From NCBI RefSeq assembly GCF_900109785.1, contig NZ_FOBH01000003.1, forward strand, positions 310,001-374,000: DNA of 64,000 nt, given 5' to 3'. Position 1 is the stretch's first letter. The number at the start of each line of letters is the position of its first letter. The translations under genes were made by a program, and so were the position numbers. The DNA is from Nitrosovibrio tenuis (GTDB lineage Bacteria > Pseudomonadota > Gammaproteobacteria > Burkholderiales > Nitrosomonadaceae). Positions 54,799 through 63,557 of the stretch are shown in pieces. Below the pieces are notes generated by a model. The model was given only the letters and a program-made list of their open reading frames with translations. It had not been told where the DNA came from and did not search any database.

Positions 54799-56787
54799 AT
54801 GAAGAAACCGATCAGCCGGATTCTTGTCATCAACGACGAGAAACTGATATTGAGGGAACTCATCAAGGGATTGAATGCTGCCGCCAAGTCTCTGGAAAAT
54901 CCGTTGGGTATCACTTTTAGTGGCGTTACCACGGCACGCGAAGCGCTGCAAACCATCCAGGATGACGGCGACATCCAGTCGGTGGTGGTGGACGATACGT
55001 TGTACACGCTGGATACGCCGAAAAACGGCGGAAAAGGTTCGCGCAACCTGCAAATGTCGGCGTTAAAGCTGGTGCAGGAAATCAACCGGTTCCGTCCTGA
55101 ATTGGATATATACATCCTGATCGCGCAGGAGAAAGAGGATGAAGTAGTGGATGCGCTCTTTTCCGAGACTGTTGATGGTTATTTCTACCGGGAAGAGCGG
55201 GATTACCGCGGCATGTATCGCATCCTCAATGCTCAGCTTCAGGAAAAAGCGCGTACGCCCTTCTACGATCAGCTCAAAAATTATGTATTGATGGCAAAGG
55301 ATGCCTGGCATACGCCCGGGCATTCTTCTGGCGACTCGGTCCGCGATAGCCCTTGGGCCAGCGATTTTTATCACTTCGTGGGCGAGCATATTTTTCGCGC
55401 CGACTTGTCAGTGTCGGTGCCCATGCTCGATTCGCTGATGGAGCCTTCCGGGGTGATCGCAGAAGCACAAAAGATTGCGGCAAAAGCATTTGGCGCGCGC
55501 CGCACCTTCTTTGCGACAAATGGCACCTCCACCGCCAACAAGGTTATATTCCAGACGCTGCTCGCCCCAGGCGAGAAGCTGTTACTGGACAGAAACTGCC
55601 ACAAATCGGTGCACCATGGGGTCGTGCTGTCTGGCGCCTATCCGATTTATCTTGATTCGTCGGTAAACAAAAAATTCAGCATTTACGGGCCGGTACCAAA
55701 ACAGACCCTGCTTGAGGCAATTGAAGAACATTCGGATGCACAGGCACTGATACTCACCAGTTGTACATACGATGGCCTGCGTTACGATCTGCCGCCAATC
55801 ATTACGGCGGCTCATGCAAAAGGCATAAAAGTTATCATCGACGAAGCATGGTACGCCTTCGCCCGGTTTCACCCTGCTTTCCGTCCAACTGCGATGGAGG
55901 CGGGTGCGGATTATGCCACCCAGAGCACGCACAAGGTGTTGTCGGCTTTTTCGCAATCCAGCATGATCCACATCAACGATCCCGACTTCAATGAGCACCT
56001 CTTTCGGGAAAATTTCAACATGCATACTTCCACCAGCCCGCAGTACAGCATGATTGCGAGCCTCGACGTGGCACGCAAGCAGGCGATGATGGAAGGGTAC
56101 AAGCTGCTTTCGCGCACTCTGGAGCTGGCGAAGGAAGTACGCGCTCAGATCAATTCCACCGGTGTTTTCAAGGTATTGGATCTTCCTGATCTGCTGCCCG
56201 ACGAAGTCAAGTCGGACAATATCCAGCTCGATTTCACCAAGGTGACTGTGGATATCTCCCGCTGCGGTTTTACAGTCGAGGATTTAATCCGCGAATTGTT
56301 CGAGCGATATAACATTCAGGTGGAAAAATCCACGTTCAATACCCTTACCTTGCTTCTCACCATCGGCACCACCCGTAGCAAAGTTTCGCGTCTCTATGAC
56401 GCGCTCATGCGCATCGCGCGGGAAGGCCGCGCGCCTCGCAGGTTATATCGGATACCTGAGATTCCGCGTTTTACCGAGCTCAAATACCTGCCGCGTGACG
56501 CATATTATTGCGGCGGTGAGCTGATGCCGCTGCTGGACGAGCAGGAACGGCTGAATGATGAGCTGAATGGCAGAGTATGCGCGGATCAAATCACGCCGTA
56601 CCCGCCTGGCATACCCGTGCTGGTTCCGGGACAGGCCATCACGGACGAGGTCGTGCAGTATCTGGTGGGTATGTTGCGTTCGCAAAAACGTGTTGAAGTG
56701 CACGGAATCGTTTACGATGGCTACCTGCCATGCTTGAGATTGCTGACCGCTGCCGAGGAAAAAGGCTTGAAAAAGCTGGTCAAATAG
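54799..56787 (+). CDS. Orn/Lys/Arg decarboxylase (PLP-dependent)
   Basis: 662 aa. N-terminal receiver-like wing domain (1-125: RILVINDEKLILRELIKGLN), then the aminotransferase-fold core with the PLP lysine at 379 in QSTHKVLSAFSQSSMIH and YAFARFHPAF, and a C-terminal domain with EVHGIVYDGYLPCLRLL. Decarboxylates ornithine, lysine or arginine to a diamine; the substrate cannot be read from the sequence. Somewhat shorter than the inducible E. coli enzymes (about 710-755 aa). Its neighbours are arginine-synthesis genes, and a polyamine-type transporter is at the left end of the window, so ornithine or arginine to putrescine is plausible. Confidence 0.9.
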   Translation: MKKPISRILVINDEKLILRELIKGLNAAAKSLENPLGITFSGVTTAREALQTIQDDGDIQSVVVDDTLYTLDTPKNGGKGSRNLQMSALKLVQEINRFRPELDIYILIAQEKEDEVVDALFSETVDGYFYREERDYRGMYRILNAQLQEKARTPFYDQLKNYVLMAKDAWHTPGHSSGDSVRDSPWASDFYHFVGEHIFRADLSVSVPMLDSLMEPSGVIAEAQKIAAKAFGARRTFFATNGTSTANKVIFQTLLAPGEKLLLDRNCHKSVHHGVVLSGAYPIYLDSSVNKKFSIYGPVPKQTLLEAIEEHSDAQALILTSCTYDGLRYDLPPIITAAHAKGIKVIIDEAWYAFARFHPAFRPTAMEAGADYATQSTHKVLSAFSQSSMIHINDPDFNEHLFRENFNMHTSTSPQYSMIASLDVARKQAMMEGYKLLSRTLELAKEVRAQINSTGVFKVLDLPDLLPDEVKSDNIQLDFTKVTVDISRCGFTVEDLIRELFERYNIQVEKSTFNTLTLLLTIGTTRSKVSRLYDALMRIAREGRAPRRLYRIPEIPRFTELKYLPRDAYYCGGELMPLLDEQERLNDELNGRVCADQITPYPPGIPVLVPGQAITDEVVQYLVGMLRSQKRVEVHGIVYDGYLPCLRLLTAAEEKGLKKLVK

Positions 56788-56989
56788 GTAAAGATAACGA
56801 ATGCATGATAAATCATTATCGGCGCACGGCGGCTCATGCCGCCGTCCTGCATTTTGACCCCCAAAAACCTCTTTAAGAGCAGCCTTTCGGGCAGGCGTAC
56901 ACAGGAAATTTTTAGGCGCGACCTTTATCACGTAAGTAATAAGATTTTCCTGAGCAATAACGTCACGAGTCCATATCTGTAGAGATGCT

Positions 56990-58162
56990 ATGTCAAACCT
57001 GATGAACACCTACCTCCGGCTACCCGTCACGTTTACGAAGGGGGAGGGCGTGTGGCTGTGGGACGAAGGAGGCAAGCGGTATCTTGATGCCCTTGCGGGG
57101 GTTGCGGTATGCGGTCTGGGCCATTGTCACCCAAAGCTTGTCAGGGCAATTTGCAACCAGGCGGGTACGCTTATCCATACGTCCAATCTTTACCATATTG
57201 GCAAGCAGGAAAAGCTGGCTAGCAGGCTGGCGGCTTTGTCAGGAATGGATAATGCATTTTTCTGCAATTCGGGCGCGGAAGCAAACGAAGCCGCAATCAA
57301 GCTGGCAAGGCTGTACGGTCATGGAAAAAACATAGATTTGCCCACCATCATTGTGATGGAAAAATCATTCCACGGCCGTACCATGGCGACCTTGACAGCA
57401 AGTGGCAATCGCAAGGTACAGGCCGGTTTCGAACCCTTGCTGACGGGCTTCGCCCGAGTTCCATACAATGACCTGGAAGCAGTATCACAAGTCGCGGTTC
57501 ACAATAAAAATGTTGTAGCCATACTGGTGGAGCCATACCAGGGGGAAGGCGGCGTTAACGTGCCTGAGGCAAATTATTTGCAGGGCTTGCGCCATCTTTG
57601 TGATCAGAATGGCTGGTTGCTTATGCTCGACGAGGTGCAGTGCGGGATAGGTCGGAGCGGCAAATGGTTCGCTTTCCAGCACAGCGGCATCGTTCCCGAT
57701 GTGATAACCCTGGCGAAAGGCCTGGGCTCAGGTGTGCCCATCGGTGCGTGTCTTGCGAAGGGCATTGCAGCGGACGTATTCAAGCCCGGTAACCATGCCT
57801 CCACGTTTGGGGGAAATCCGCTGGCCTGTACCGCTGCGCTGACGACGCTCGAGGTAATCGAGGAAGAGGATCTGCTGAGAAACGCGCTGGAACTGGGCGA
57901 TTTCATGCGTATGATGTTTAAAGCGCAACTGGCAGGCCTGCCGGATATCAACCAAATTCGAGGCCAGGGATTGATGATAGGCATTGAACTTTCCAGGCCC
58001 TGTGGTGACCTGGTACGGGAGGCCTTAAGACAAGGACTCCTGATCAATGTGACCTCGGACAGGGTGGTGCGCCTGTTACCGCCCCTTGTCATGCAACGAA
58101 GCGAGGCAGAGCAGGTAGTAAATATGTTGTCTGCCTTAATCAGGAAGTTTCTGCTGGCCTGA
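56990..58162 (+). CDS. argD: Acetylornithine aminotransferase
   Basis: 390 aa class III aminotransferase. YLDALAGVAVCGLGHCHPKL, FFCNSGAEANEAAIKLAR, the PLP lysine in ITLAKGLGSGVPIGA, and HASTFGGNPLACTAAL are present. Makes N-acetylornithine from N-acetylglutamate semialdehyde. First of argD-argF-argG; the stop codon is one base before a 385-bp repeat element that separates it from argF. Confidence 0.94.
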   Translation: MSNLMNTYLRLPVTFTKGEGVWLWDEGGKRYLDALAGVAVCGLGHCHPKLVRAICNQAGTLIHTSNLYHIGKQEKLASRLAALSGMDNAFFCNSGAEANEAAIKLARLYGHGKNIDLPTIIVMEKSFHGRTMATLTASGNRKVQAGFEPLLTGFARVPYNDLEAVSQVAVHNKNVVAILVEPYQGEGGVNVPEANYLQGLRHLCDQNGWLLMLDEVQCGIGRSGKWFAFQHSGIVPDVITLAKGLGSGVPIGACLAKGIAADVFKPGNHASTFGGNPLACTAALTTLEVIEEEDLLRNALELGDFMRMMFKAQLAGLPDINQIRGQGLMIGIELSRPCGDLVREALRQGLLINVTSDRVVRLLPPLVMQRSEAEQVVNMLSALIRKFLLA

Positions 58163-58645
58163 ACCTAAATCCGACAGTTGACCGCTCATTTTTCAGTTTA
58201 GGACTGTGAGCCACAAGGATTTTTATAATATTTGGCCTTCACCTTTTTGGTGAGTTCGCTACAGGATGGATAGTACGTTTTTGAGTCACATGGCTGCGTT
58301 GCAACTCCTTGGAATGGGAGCGCCCCAAAGCGTTGCCCGAGGGGCCCCACGAAGGGGGAATCGGGCAGCGGCGGGGATGCCGCGGCCGCGCTTATGGATA
58401 CTGGGGCGCCCGGCATCCCACTGCGGGGTCGCATCTTCCTGCGGAAGGCACTGCTCCGTCCCGCGCGGTCGTGCCATTCCGCGTGGTTGCGCCTTGCCCT
58501 GCATCCCAAAAACTGCACACTCCACCCCGTCCAACTGCCGGATTTAGATTGAAGCAGCGTCCAATCGCCGAAAGCGGATCGTGAAGCATTTTTCTCGATT
58601 CATGTTTTGTAGAAGCGGGCTCATCGATCGTTAGTTCACGAATTT
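58163..58645. other. argD-argF gap filled by a repeat element
   Basis: 483 bases; 58164-58548 is the family 2 repeat copy B. The remaining ~95 bp before argF show no clear promoter. Confidence 0.55.
58164..58548 (+). repeat. Non-coding inverted-repeat element, family 2 copy B
   Basis: CCTAAATCCGACAGTTG (58164-58180) and CAACTGCCGGATTTAG (58532-58547) are terminal inverted repeats matching copy A at 54514-54735. Near the left end is a hairpin TTCACC-TTTTT-GGTGAG. The GC-rich interior (about 58340-58480) matches, inverted, the interior of the family 1 element at 40069-40394. No gene inside. Confidence 0.7.
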
Positions 58646-59566
58646 ATGCAAATCAAGCATTTTTTACAGTTTAACGATTTTTGCCGGGAGGAATTCGAGT
58701 ATCTATTCGAGCGCACGCGCTGGATCAAACATGAGTTCAAGCACTACCGGCGCTATTGGCCATTGGAAGACCGCACCCTGGCAATGATTTTCGATAAACA
58801 TTCAACGCGTACGCGATTGTCGTTTGAAGCGGGCATGCACCAACTGGGGGGCGCGGCGATCTATCTCTCGACACGGGATACTCAACTGGGGCGTGGCGAA
58901 CCTGTGGAAGATGCGGCCCGTGTCATTTCCCGAATGGTGGATATAGTCATGATTCGTACTTATGAACATGACATTATCAGGCGTTTCGCTGCCCATTCAC
59001 GGGTCCCTGTGATCAATGGATTGACCGACGAATACCACCCCTGCCAGATCATGGGTGATATTTTTACCTTTATTGAGCAACGCGGGGACATCTCAGGCAA
59101 GACCATCGCCTGGATAGGCGATTCGAACAACGTTTGCAATACCTGGCTCCAGGCGGCCGAAGTGTTCGATTTCAACGTCCACGTCTCAACGCCGCCCGGT
59201 TATGAAGTCGAGCCGGAACGTGCCGGACTTTATGGCACCGATCATTATGAGGAATTTTCCGATCCGCATGACGCGGTGAAGGACGCAGATCTCGTTACTA
59301 CCGATGTTTGGACCAGTATGGGCTTCGAATCGGAAACCGAGGAGCGAAAAAAACATTTTGCCAATTTTCGGGTTGATCCGGAAATGATGGCTTGTGCCAA
59401 GGCGGATACGCTGTTCATGCACTGCCTGCCCGCTCATCGGGGGGAAGAAGTGGCAGCGGAGGTCATTGATGGTCCGCAATCGATCGTATGGGAAGAAGCC
59501 GAGAACCGGCTGCATACACAGAAGGCGCTTATCGAATATTTATTGTTGGGAAAGATAAGAGCATAA
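58646..59566 (+). CDS. argF: Ornithine carbamoyltransferase
   Basis: 306 aa. Carbamoyl-phosphate site STRTR (about residue 51), EYHPCQIMGD (about 130), IGDSNNVCNTWL and the ornithine-site loop HCLPAHRGEEV (about 263). Converts ornithine and carbamoyl phosphate to citrulline. Lies between argD and argG; the repeat element upstream may separate its transcription from argD. Confidence 0.95.
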   Translation: MQIKHFLQFNDFCREEFEYLFERTRWIKHEFKHYRRYWPLEDRTLAMIFDKHSTRTRLSFEAGMHQLGGAAIYLSTRDTQLGRGEPVEDAARVISRMVDIVMIRTYEHDIIRRFAAHSRVPVINGLTDEYHPCQIMGDIFTFIEQRGDISGKTIAWIGDSNNVCNTWLQAAEVFDFNVHVSTPPGYEVEPERAGLYGTDHYEEFSDPHDAVKDADLVTTDVWTSMGFESETEERKKHFANFRVDPEMMACAKADTLFMHCLPAHRGEEVAAEVIDGPQSIVWEEAENRLHTQKALIEYLLLGKIRA

Positions 59567-59623
59567 AACGTAAAGCTATATCCCAAAGTACGCAGTTCAT
59601 GCATTTTTATCAATGAGTCAAAC

Positions 59624-60868
59624 ATGAGAAAAGCAAAAAAAGCCGATGGCGCTGAAGTCAAGAAAGTCGTTCTGGCATTTTCCGGCGGCTTGGATACCTC
59701 CGTCATTCTGAAATGGTTACAGGATACTTACCAGTGTGAGATCGTCACTTTCACCGCGGACATTGGTCAGGGGGAGGAAGTCGAGCCGGCGCGCGCCAAG
59801 GCCCGGCAGTTGGGAGTGAAGGAAATCTTCATCGAAGATCTGCGCGAAGAATTCGTACGCGATTTTGTTTTTCCCATGTTTCGTGCCAATACCATTTATG
59901 AAGGCGAATATCTGCTGGGTACCAGTATCGCACGTCCGCTGATTGCCAAACGCCAGATCGAGATCGCCCGAAAAACTAAAGCAGATGCGGTCGCACATGG
60001 GGCCACTGGCAAGGGCAATGATCAGGTGCGCTTTGAGCTTGGCTATTACGCGTTGCAACCCGATATACGGGTCATTGCGCCATGGCGTGAGTGGGATCTT
60101 ACTTCCCGGGAAAAGCTCCTGAAATACGCGGAACAGCATGGCATTCCGGTGGAAATGAAGAAAAAGGGCGGTTCACCTTATAGCATGGATGCCAATCTGC
60201 TGCATATTTCCTACGAGGGGCGCATCCTGGAAGACCCTGCGCAGGAACCTGAAGAATCAATGTGGCGATGGAGCGTTTCCCCGGAAAAGGCACCCGACCA
60301 GGCGGAATACCTCGATCTTGAATTCAAGCAGGGTGACATTGTGGCCCTGAACGGAAAGAAACTTCCACCCGCTCGCGTTCTCGCCAAGCTCAATCAGTTG
60401 GGCGGCAGGCATGGGGTGGGACGTCTCGATCTTGTCGAGAACCGCTATGTGGGCATGAAATCCAGGGGATGTTACGAGACGCCTGGTGGCGCGATCATGT
60501 TGCGCGCTCACCGGGCAATCGAATCCATCACGCTCGACCGGGAAGTGGCTCACCTGAAGGATGAGTGGATGCCGCGTTATGCCGAGCTGATTTACAACGG
60601 TTATTGGTGGAGCCCCGAGCGCAGGATGATGCAGACGATGATTGACGCATCCCAGGCGCATGTGAACGGCTGGGTACGCGTGAAACTCTACAAAGGCAAC
60701 GTTATTGTGGTCGGGCGTGATTCAAAAACAGATTCGCTGTTCGATCCTCACATTGCCACCTTTGAGGACGACAAAGGCGCGTATAACCAGGCTGATGCGG
60801 AAGGATTCATCAAGCTGAATGCGCTACGGATGCGTATTGCCGCCAACTTGAAAAAGCGAAATAAATAG
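59624..60868 (+). CDS. argG: Argininosuccinate synthase
   Basis: 414 aa. ATP-binding loop [48 protein letters not shown] and [17 protein letters not shown] mark the family. Joins citrulline and aspartate using ATP. ATG at 59624, 57 bp after argF. argH is not in the window. Followed by a 10-bp-period tandem repeat. Confidence 0.96.
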   Translation: MRKAKKADGAEVKKVVLAFSGGLDTSVILKWLQDTYQCEIVTFTADIGQGEEVEPARAKARQLGVKEIFIEDLREEFVRDFVFPMFRANTIYEGEYLLGTSIARPLIAKRQIEIARKTKADAVAHGATGKGNDQVRFELGYYALQPDIRVIAPWREWDLTSREKLLKYAEQHGIPVEMKKKGGSPYSMDANLLHISYEGRILEDPAQEPEESMWRWSVSPEKAPDQAEYLDLEFKQGDIVALNGKKLPPARVLAKLNQLGGRHGVGRLDLVENRYVGMKSRGCYETPGGAIMLRAHRAIESITLDREVAHLKDEWMPRYAELIYNGYWWSPERRMMQTMIDASQAHVNGWVRVKLYKGNVIVVGRDSKTDSLFDPHIATFEDDKGAYNQADAEGFIKLNALRMRIAANLKKRNK

Positions 60869-60890
60869 CGCTAACGAGATAGAGGTGTCC

Positions 60891-60980
60891 TTTAGTCCAA
60901 GTTAGTCCAAGTTAATCCAAGTTAGTCCAGGTTAGTCCAGGTTAGTCCAAGTTGATCCAGGCTAGACCAAGTGATTCAGG
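60891..60980 (+). repeat. Tandem 10-bp repeat before yajQ
   Basis: Nine consecutive decamers based on GTTAGTCCAA: six well-matched units at 60901-60960, one at 60891-60900 and degenerate ones at 60961-60980. The period equals about one helical turn. It runs up to the yajQ ribosome binding site (AGGAG at 60978-60982) and is non-coding. Confidence 0.9.
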
Positions 60981-60989
60981 AGAGTGCCC

Positions 60990-61475
60990 ATGCCGTCATT
61001 CGACATCGTTTCGGAAGTGGATAAACAAGAAGTCAGAAATGCGGTTGACCAGGTAAACAAGGAAGTCAACACGCGCTTTGATTTCAAAGGATCGGATGCG
61101 CGCGTGGAGCAGGCGGATTACATCCTGACCGTTTTTGCAGATGATGAATTCAAGCTGGGCCAAATACTGGACATCCTCATGGTCAAGCTTGCCAAGCGTA
61201 ACGTTGACGTACGATGCCTGGACAAGGGGCAAGTAGAAAAAATCAGCGGAAACAAGGTCAAACAACAGGTCACGATTAAAACAGGGGTTGAAAGCGAGTT
61301 GGCAAAGAAGATTATCAGGCTCATCAAGGATAGCAAACTCAAGGTTCAGGGCGGCATACAGGGGGACGCGGTGCGCGTTTCCGGGGCGAAGCGCGATACT
61401 TTACAGGAAGCCATACAGCTGGTTAAAAAATCCATCACCGAATTTCCGCTCCAGTTCCAGAATTTTCGGGACTGA
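60990..61475 (+). CDS. YajQ-family nucleotide-binding protein
   Basis: 161 aa from ATG at 60990 (AGGAG 7 nt upstream; a GTG at 60984 is less likely). [44 protein letters not shown] and the C-terminal [10 protein letters not shown] are diagnostic for YajQ/DUF520. Members bind nucleotides; a Xanthomonas member binds cyclic di-GMP and acts in regulation, which is interesting beside the GGDEF regulator elsewhere in the window, though no link is shown. Confidence 0.94.
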   Translation: MPSFDIVSEVDKQEVRNAVDQVNKEVNTRFDFKGSDARVEQADYILTVFADDEFKLGQILDILMVKLAKRNVDVRCLDKGQVEKISGNKVKQQVTIKTGVESELAKKIIRLIKDSKLKVQGGIQGDAVRVSGAKRDTLQEAIQLVKKSITEFPLQFQNFRD

Positions 61476-61569
61476 CTCGCAGCCTCTAGTCTGCGACGGA
61501 CGCCTCATCAGCCGGGTTTCAAATAAGAACCCCTCGTCTTTTCAGCGGAAGCGGGAAGACAGGAGTCTT

Positions 61570-62274
61570 TCAACTCTCTAGTCCGGAAATCCATTTCTCG
61601 TACAAGCGACCAGCAACCTTGTTCAATGCCGGCACTCGCTCGGCTAAATTCGCCTGTATCGCCTCCACGGACTGTACCGATGGACCAAGGTTCGTGGCGA
61701 TTTCTTCAGCCCCGATAGCGCACCAGGTTCTCACCATTTCATCCGTCATCTCGACGTGGCATTGCAGCGCCAAATGGATGTCCAGCGCGAACGCCTGATT
61801 TTTGCAATAAGGGCTGGAAAGCAGATGGGTTGCGTCTTCTGGAATAGTGAAGACCTCGCCATGCCAATGAAAGGCATTGAAGTTTAAAAACTCGCCGAAC
61901 CATGTGCGCGCGATGGGATTACCGGCGACACTGACTTCACCCCAGCCGATTTCCCTGACTGGACCGTTACTTACAGTTCCTCCCAACGCCTTCGCCATCA
62001 ATTGGCCACCGAGACAATGACCCAGCACCGGAACATTGTTCACCACCGCCTGACGGATCAATTCAAGCGCTGGCGCGATCCACGGCAAATCGTCATTTAC
62101 GCTCATGGGTCCACCCATGAACACCAGTCCGCTGAATGGATCGAGGGTTGAAGGCACTTCCTCGCCCGCATCGATTTTGACGAGCTGCCATGGAATGGAA
62201 TGGAGATCAAGAAAGGTGGCGAAATAACCCGGACCTTCAATGGGAAAATGCCTAAAGATTGCCACCGGTTTCAT
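61570..62274 (-). CDS. Class I glutamine amidotransferase (GMP synthase-like domain)
   Basis: 234 aa from ATG at 62274, chosen for GGAAGG upstream and because similarity starts at MKPVAIFRHFPIEGPGYFAT. The nucleophile is Cys in LGHCLGGQLMAKALGG; the catalytic His and Glu are in LQCHVEMTDEM. Stand-alone proteins of this type resemble the amidotransferase half of GuaA and may act as gamma-glutamyl hydrolases or transferases; substrate unknown. Open frame upstream to 62502 does not look coding. Confidence 0.85.
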   Translation of the reverse strand: MKPVAIFRHFPIEGPGYFATFLDLHSIPWQLVKIDAGEEVPSTLDPFSGLVFMGGPMSVNDDLPWIAPALELIRQAVVNNVPVLGHCLGGQLMAKALGGTVSNGPVREIGWGEVSVAGNPIARTWFGEFLNFNAFHWHGEVFTIPEDATHLLSSPYCKNQAFALDIHLALQCHVEMTDEMVRTWCAIGAEEIATNLGPSVQSVEAIQANLAERVPALNKVAGRLYEKWISGLES

Positions 62275-62461
62275 GCGTCTTACCTTCCAGATTAACTTTT
62301 TGTAATAGGCTTGGGAACGCACTTTGCTTCCGGCAATACCGCAGCTAAAAAACAAATGCTGAGCCAGGGCATCGGAAATCAGAAGGTACGCATGGGACCG
62401 AGCAGCTGTGTGCAGAATGATCCATAGGCACGGGACTGTGGCAGCGTAGGAAGGTGATACG

Positions 62462-63058
62462 CTATTTATTGACTCGCCAGGGAGCCACCTCTGCTTCGGC
62501 AATCATTTTATGCCCGGTGACGCGCGTGCCGTCAAAATCCGCCCGCTCACGCGAGCTGACCAGATACGTTCCAGCCTCCACCTGAATTTCAACCTGCCCC
62601 TCGGCCACCGCGACGCTGCCGCCGTCTGCCTGCTTCCTGATACTGAAACGTGTGCCGATATCCTTGATGTACGTTGTACCTACCTTCACTTGCAGTTTGT
62701 CGGCGCTTTTACTTTTGATGTCAAAGTAAGCATTTCCCCGCAGCAATTCGATTCGTGGAGGCTCGGTATTGGTGACAGTAACGGTGCTGTCGGTATCAAG
62801 GCTGATGTCGATGTCCGGTGTTGCCGTTATGGTCAGGCGCTGTCCCGGTATCGTTTGGTGAAGCCGGGTCGCCGTCGGCTTCGCGATGAACCATGACGCG
62901 AAGCCTAAAGACACGGCCGCAACGACTATGGAACAATGCACAAAAAAACGCGACCAACTGAAGGCGTGCGTTTTCGATGTGCTGGGGGGAGTGGGAGTTT
63001 TGGGTGAATGCATCGGCATGCGAAAGCGTAAGCGATACACAATCAGACCATCAGGCAT
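62462..63058 (-). CDS. FecR-like periplasmic domain protein with membrane anchor
   Basis: 198 aa. A membrane segment (SRFFVHCSIVVAAVSLGFAS, about 34-57) follows a short cytoplasmic N-terminus. Then a FecR-type beta-rich domain: LHQTIPGQRLTITATPDIDI, ELLRGNAYFDIKSKS, VKVGTTYIKDIGTRFSIRK, VAVAEGQVEIQVEAG. FecR proteins relay signals from TonB-dependent receptors to a sigma factor; no FecI gene is visible here, but an exbBD pair is adjacent. Start could also be 63019. Confidence 0.8.
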   Translation of the reverse strand: MPDGLIVYRLRFRMPMHSPKTPTPPSTSKTHAFSWSRFFVHCSIVVAAVSLGFASWFIAKPTATRLHQTIPGQRLTITATPDIDISLDTDSTVTVTNTEPPRIELLRGNAYFDIKSKSADKLQVKVGTTYIKDIGTRFSIRKQADGGSVAVAEGQVEIQVEAGTYLVSSRERADFDGTRVTGHKMIAEAEVAPWRVNK

Positions 63059-63134
63059 TCATCAGGTTTCCGCAGGCGATCAATTTCCGGTGAGGAAAAC
63101 TAAAGTCGCGTCGCTACAGAGCGCTACATAATGG

Positions 63135-63557
63135 CTACTGTTGGGAAGGATCGGTAACAAATCCAATTTTTACGAGCCCGGCTTTTGCCGCAATCGACAT
63201 GGCGCGCGCCACATATTCATAATGAACATGTTTATCGGCGCGTATATGAAGCTCGATGTCCGGGTTTTCCTTTACGGATGCGGCAAAGCGCGGCGCCAAC
63301 TGGTCCATGGTGACCGGTTCGCCATTCCAGTAAAGGCTGGCGTCATCGCGAAGGGCGAACTCGATATGATCCGGCTGAGTGATGTTCGGGCTGCTTGCTG
63401 CCTTTGGCAGATCGATTTTAACCGAGTGCGTAAGCAAAGGGGCCGTAATGATGAATATCACCAGCAGCACCAGCATGACATCGACCAGCGGCACTACATT
63501 GATTTCAGCCGTCGGGGTCTGACGATTATTGCCGCTATCCATGCTGCCGAATGCCAT
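63135..63557 (-). CDS. exbD: ExbD/TolR-family protein (second pair)
   Basis: 140 aa. Membrane helix AEINVVPLVDVMLVLLVIFI with the conserved Asp, then KIDLPKAAS and a periplasmic domain with ELHIRADKHVHYEYVARAMS. Its start overlaps the exbB stop by one base (TAATG). Distinct in sequence from the ExbD at 42200-42616, so the organism has at least two TonB-energising motors. Confidence 0.93.
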   Translation of the reverse strand: MAFGSMDSGNNRQTPTAEINVVPLVDVMLVLLVIFIITAPLLTHSVKIDLPKAASSPNITQPDHIEFALRDDASLYWNGEPVTMDQLAPRFAASVKENPDIELHIRADKHVHYEYVARAMSIAAKAGLVKIGFVTDPSQQ

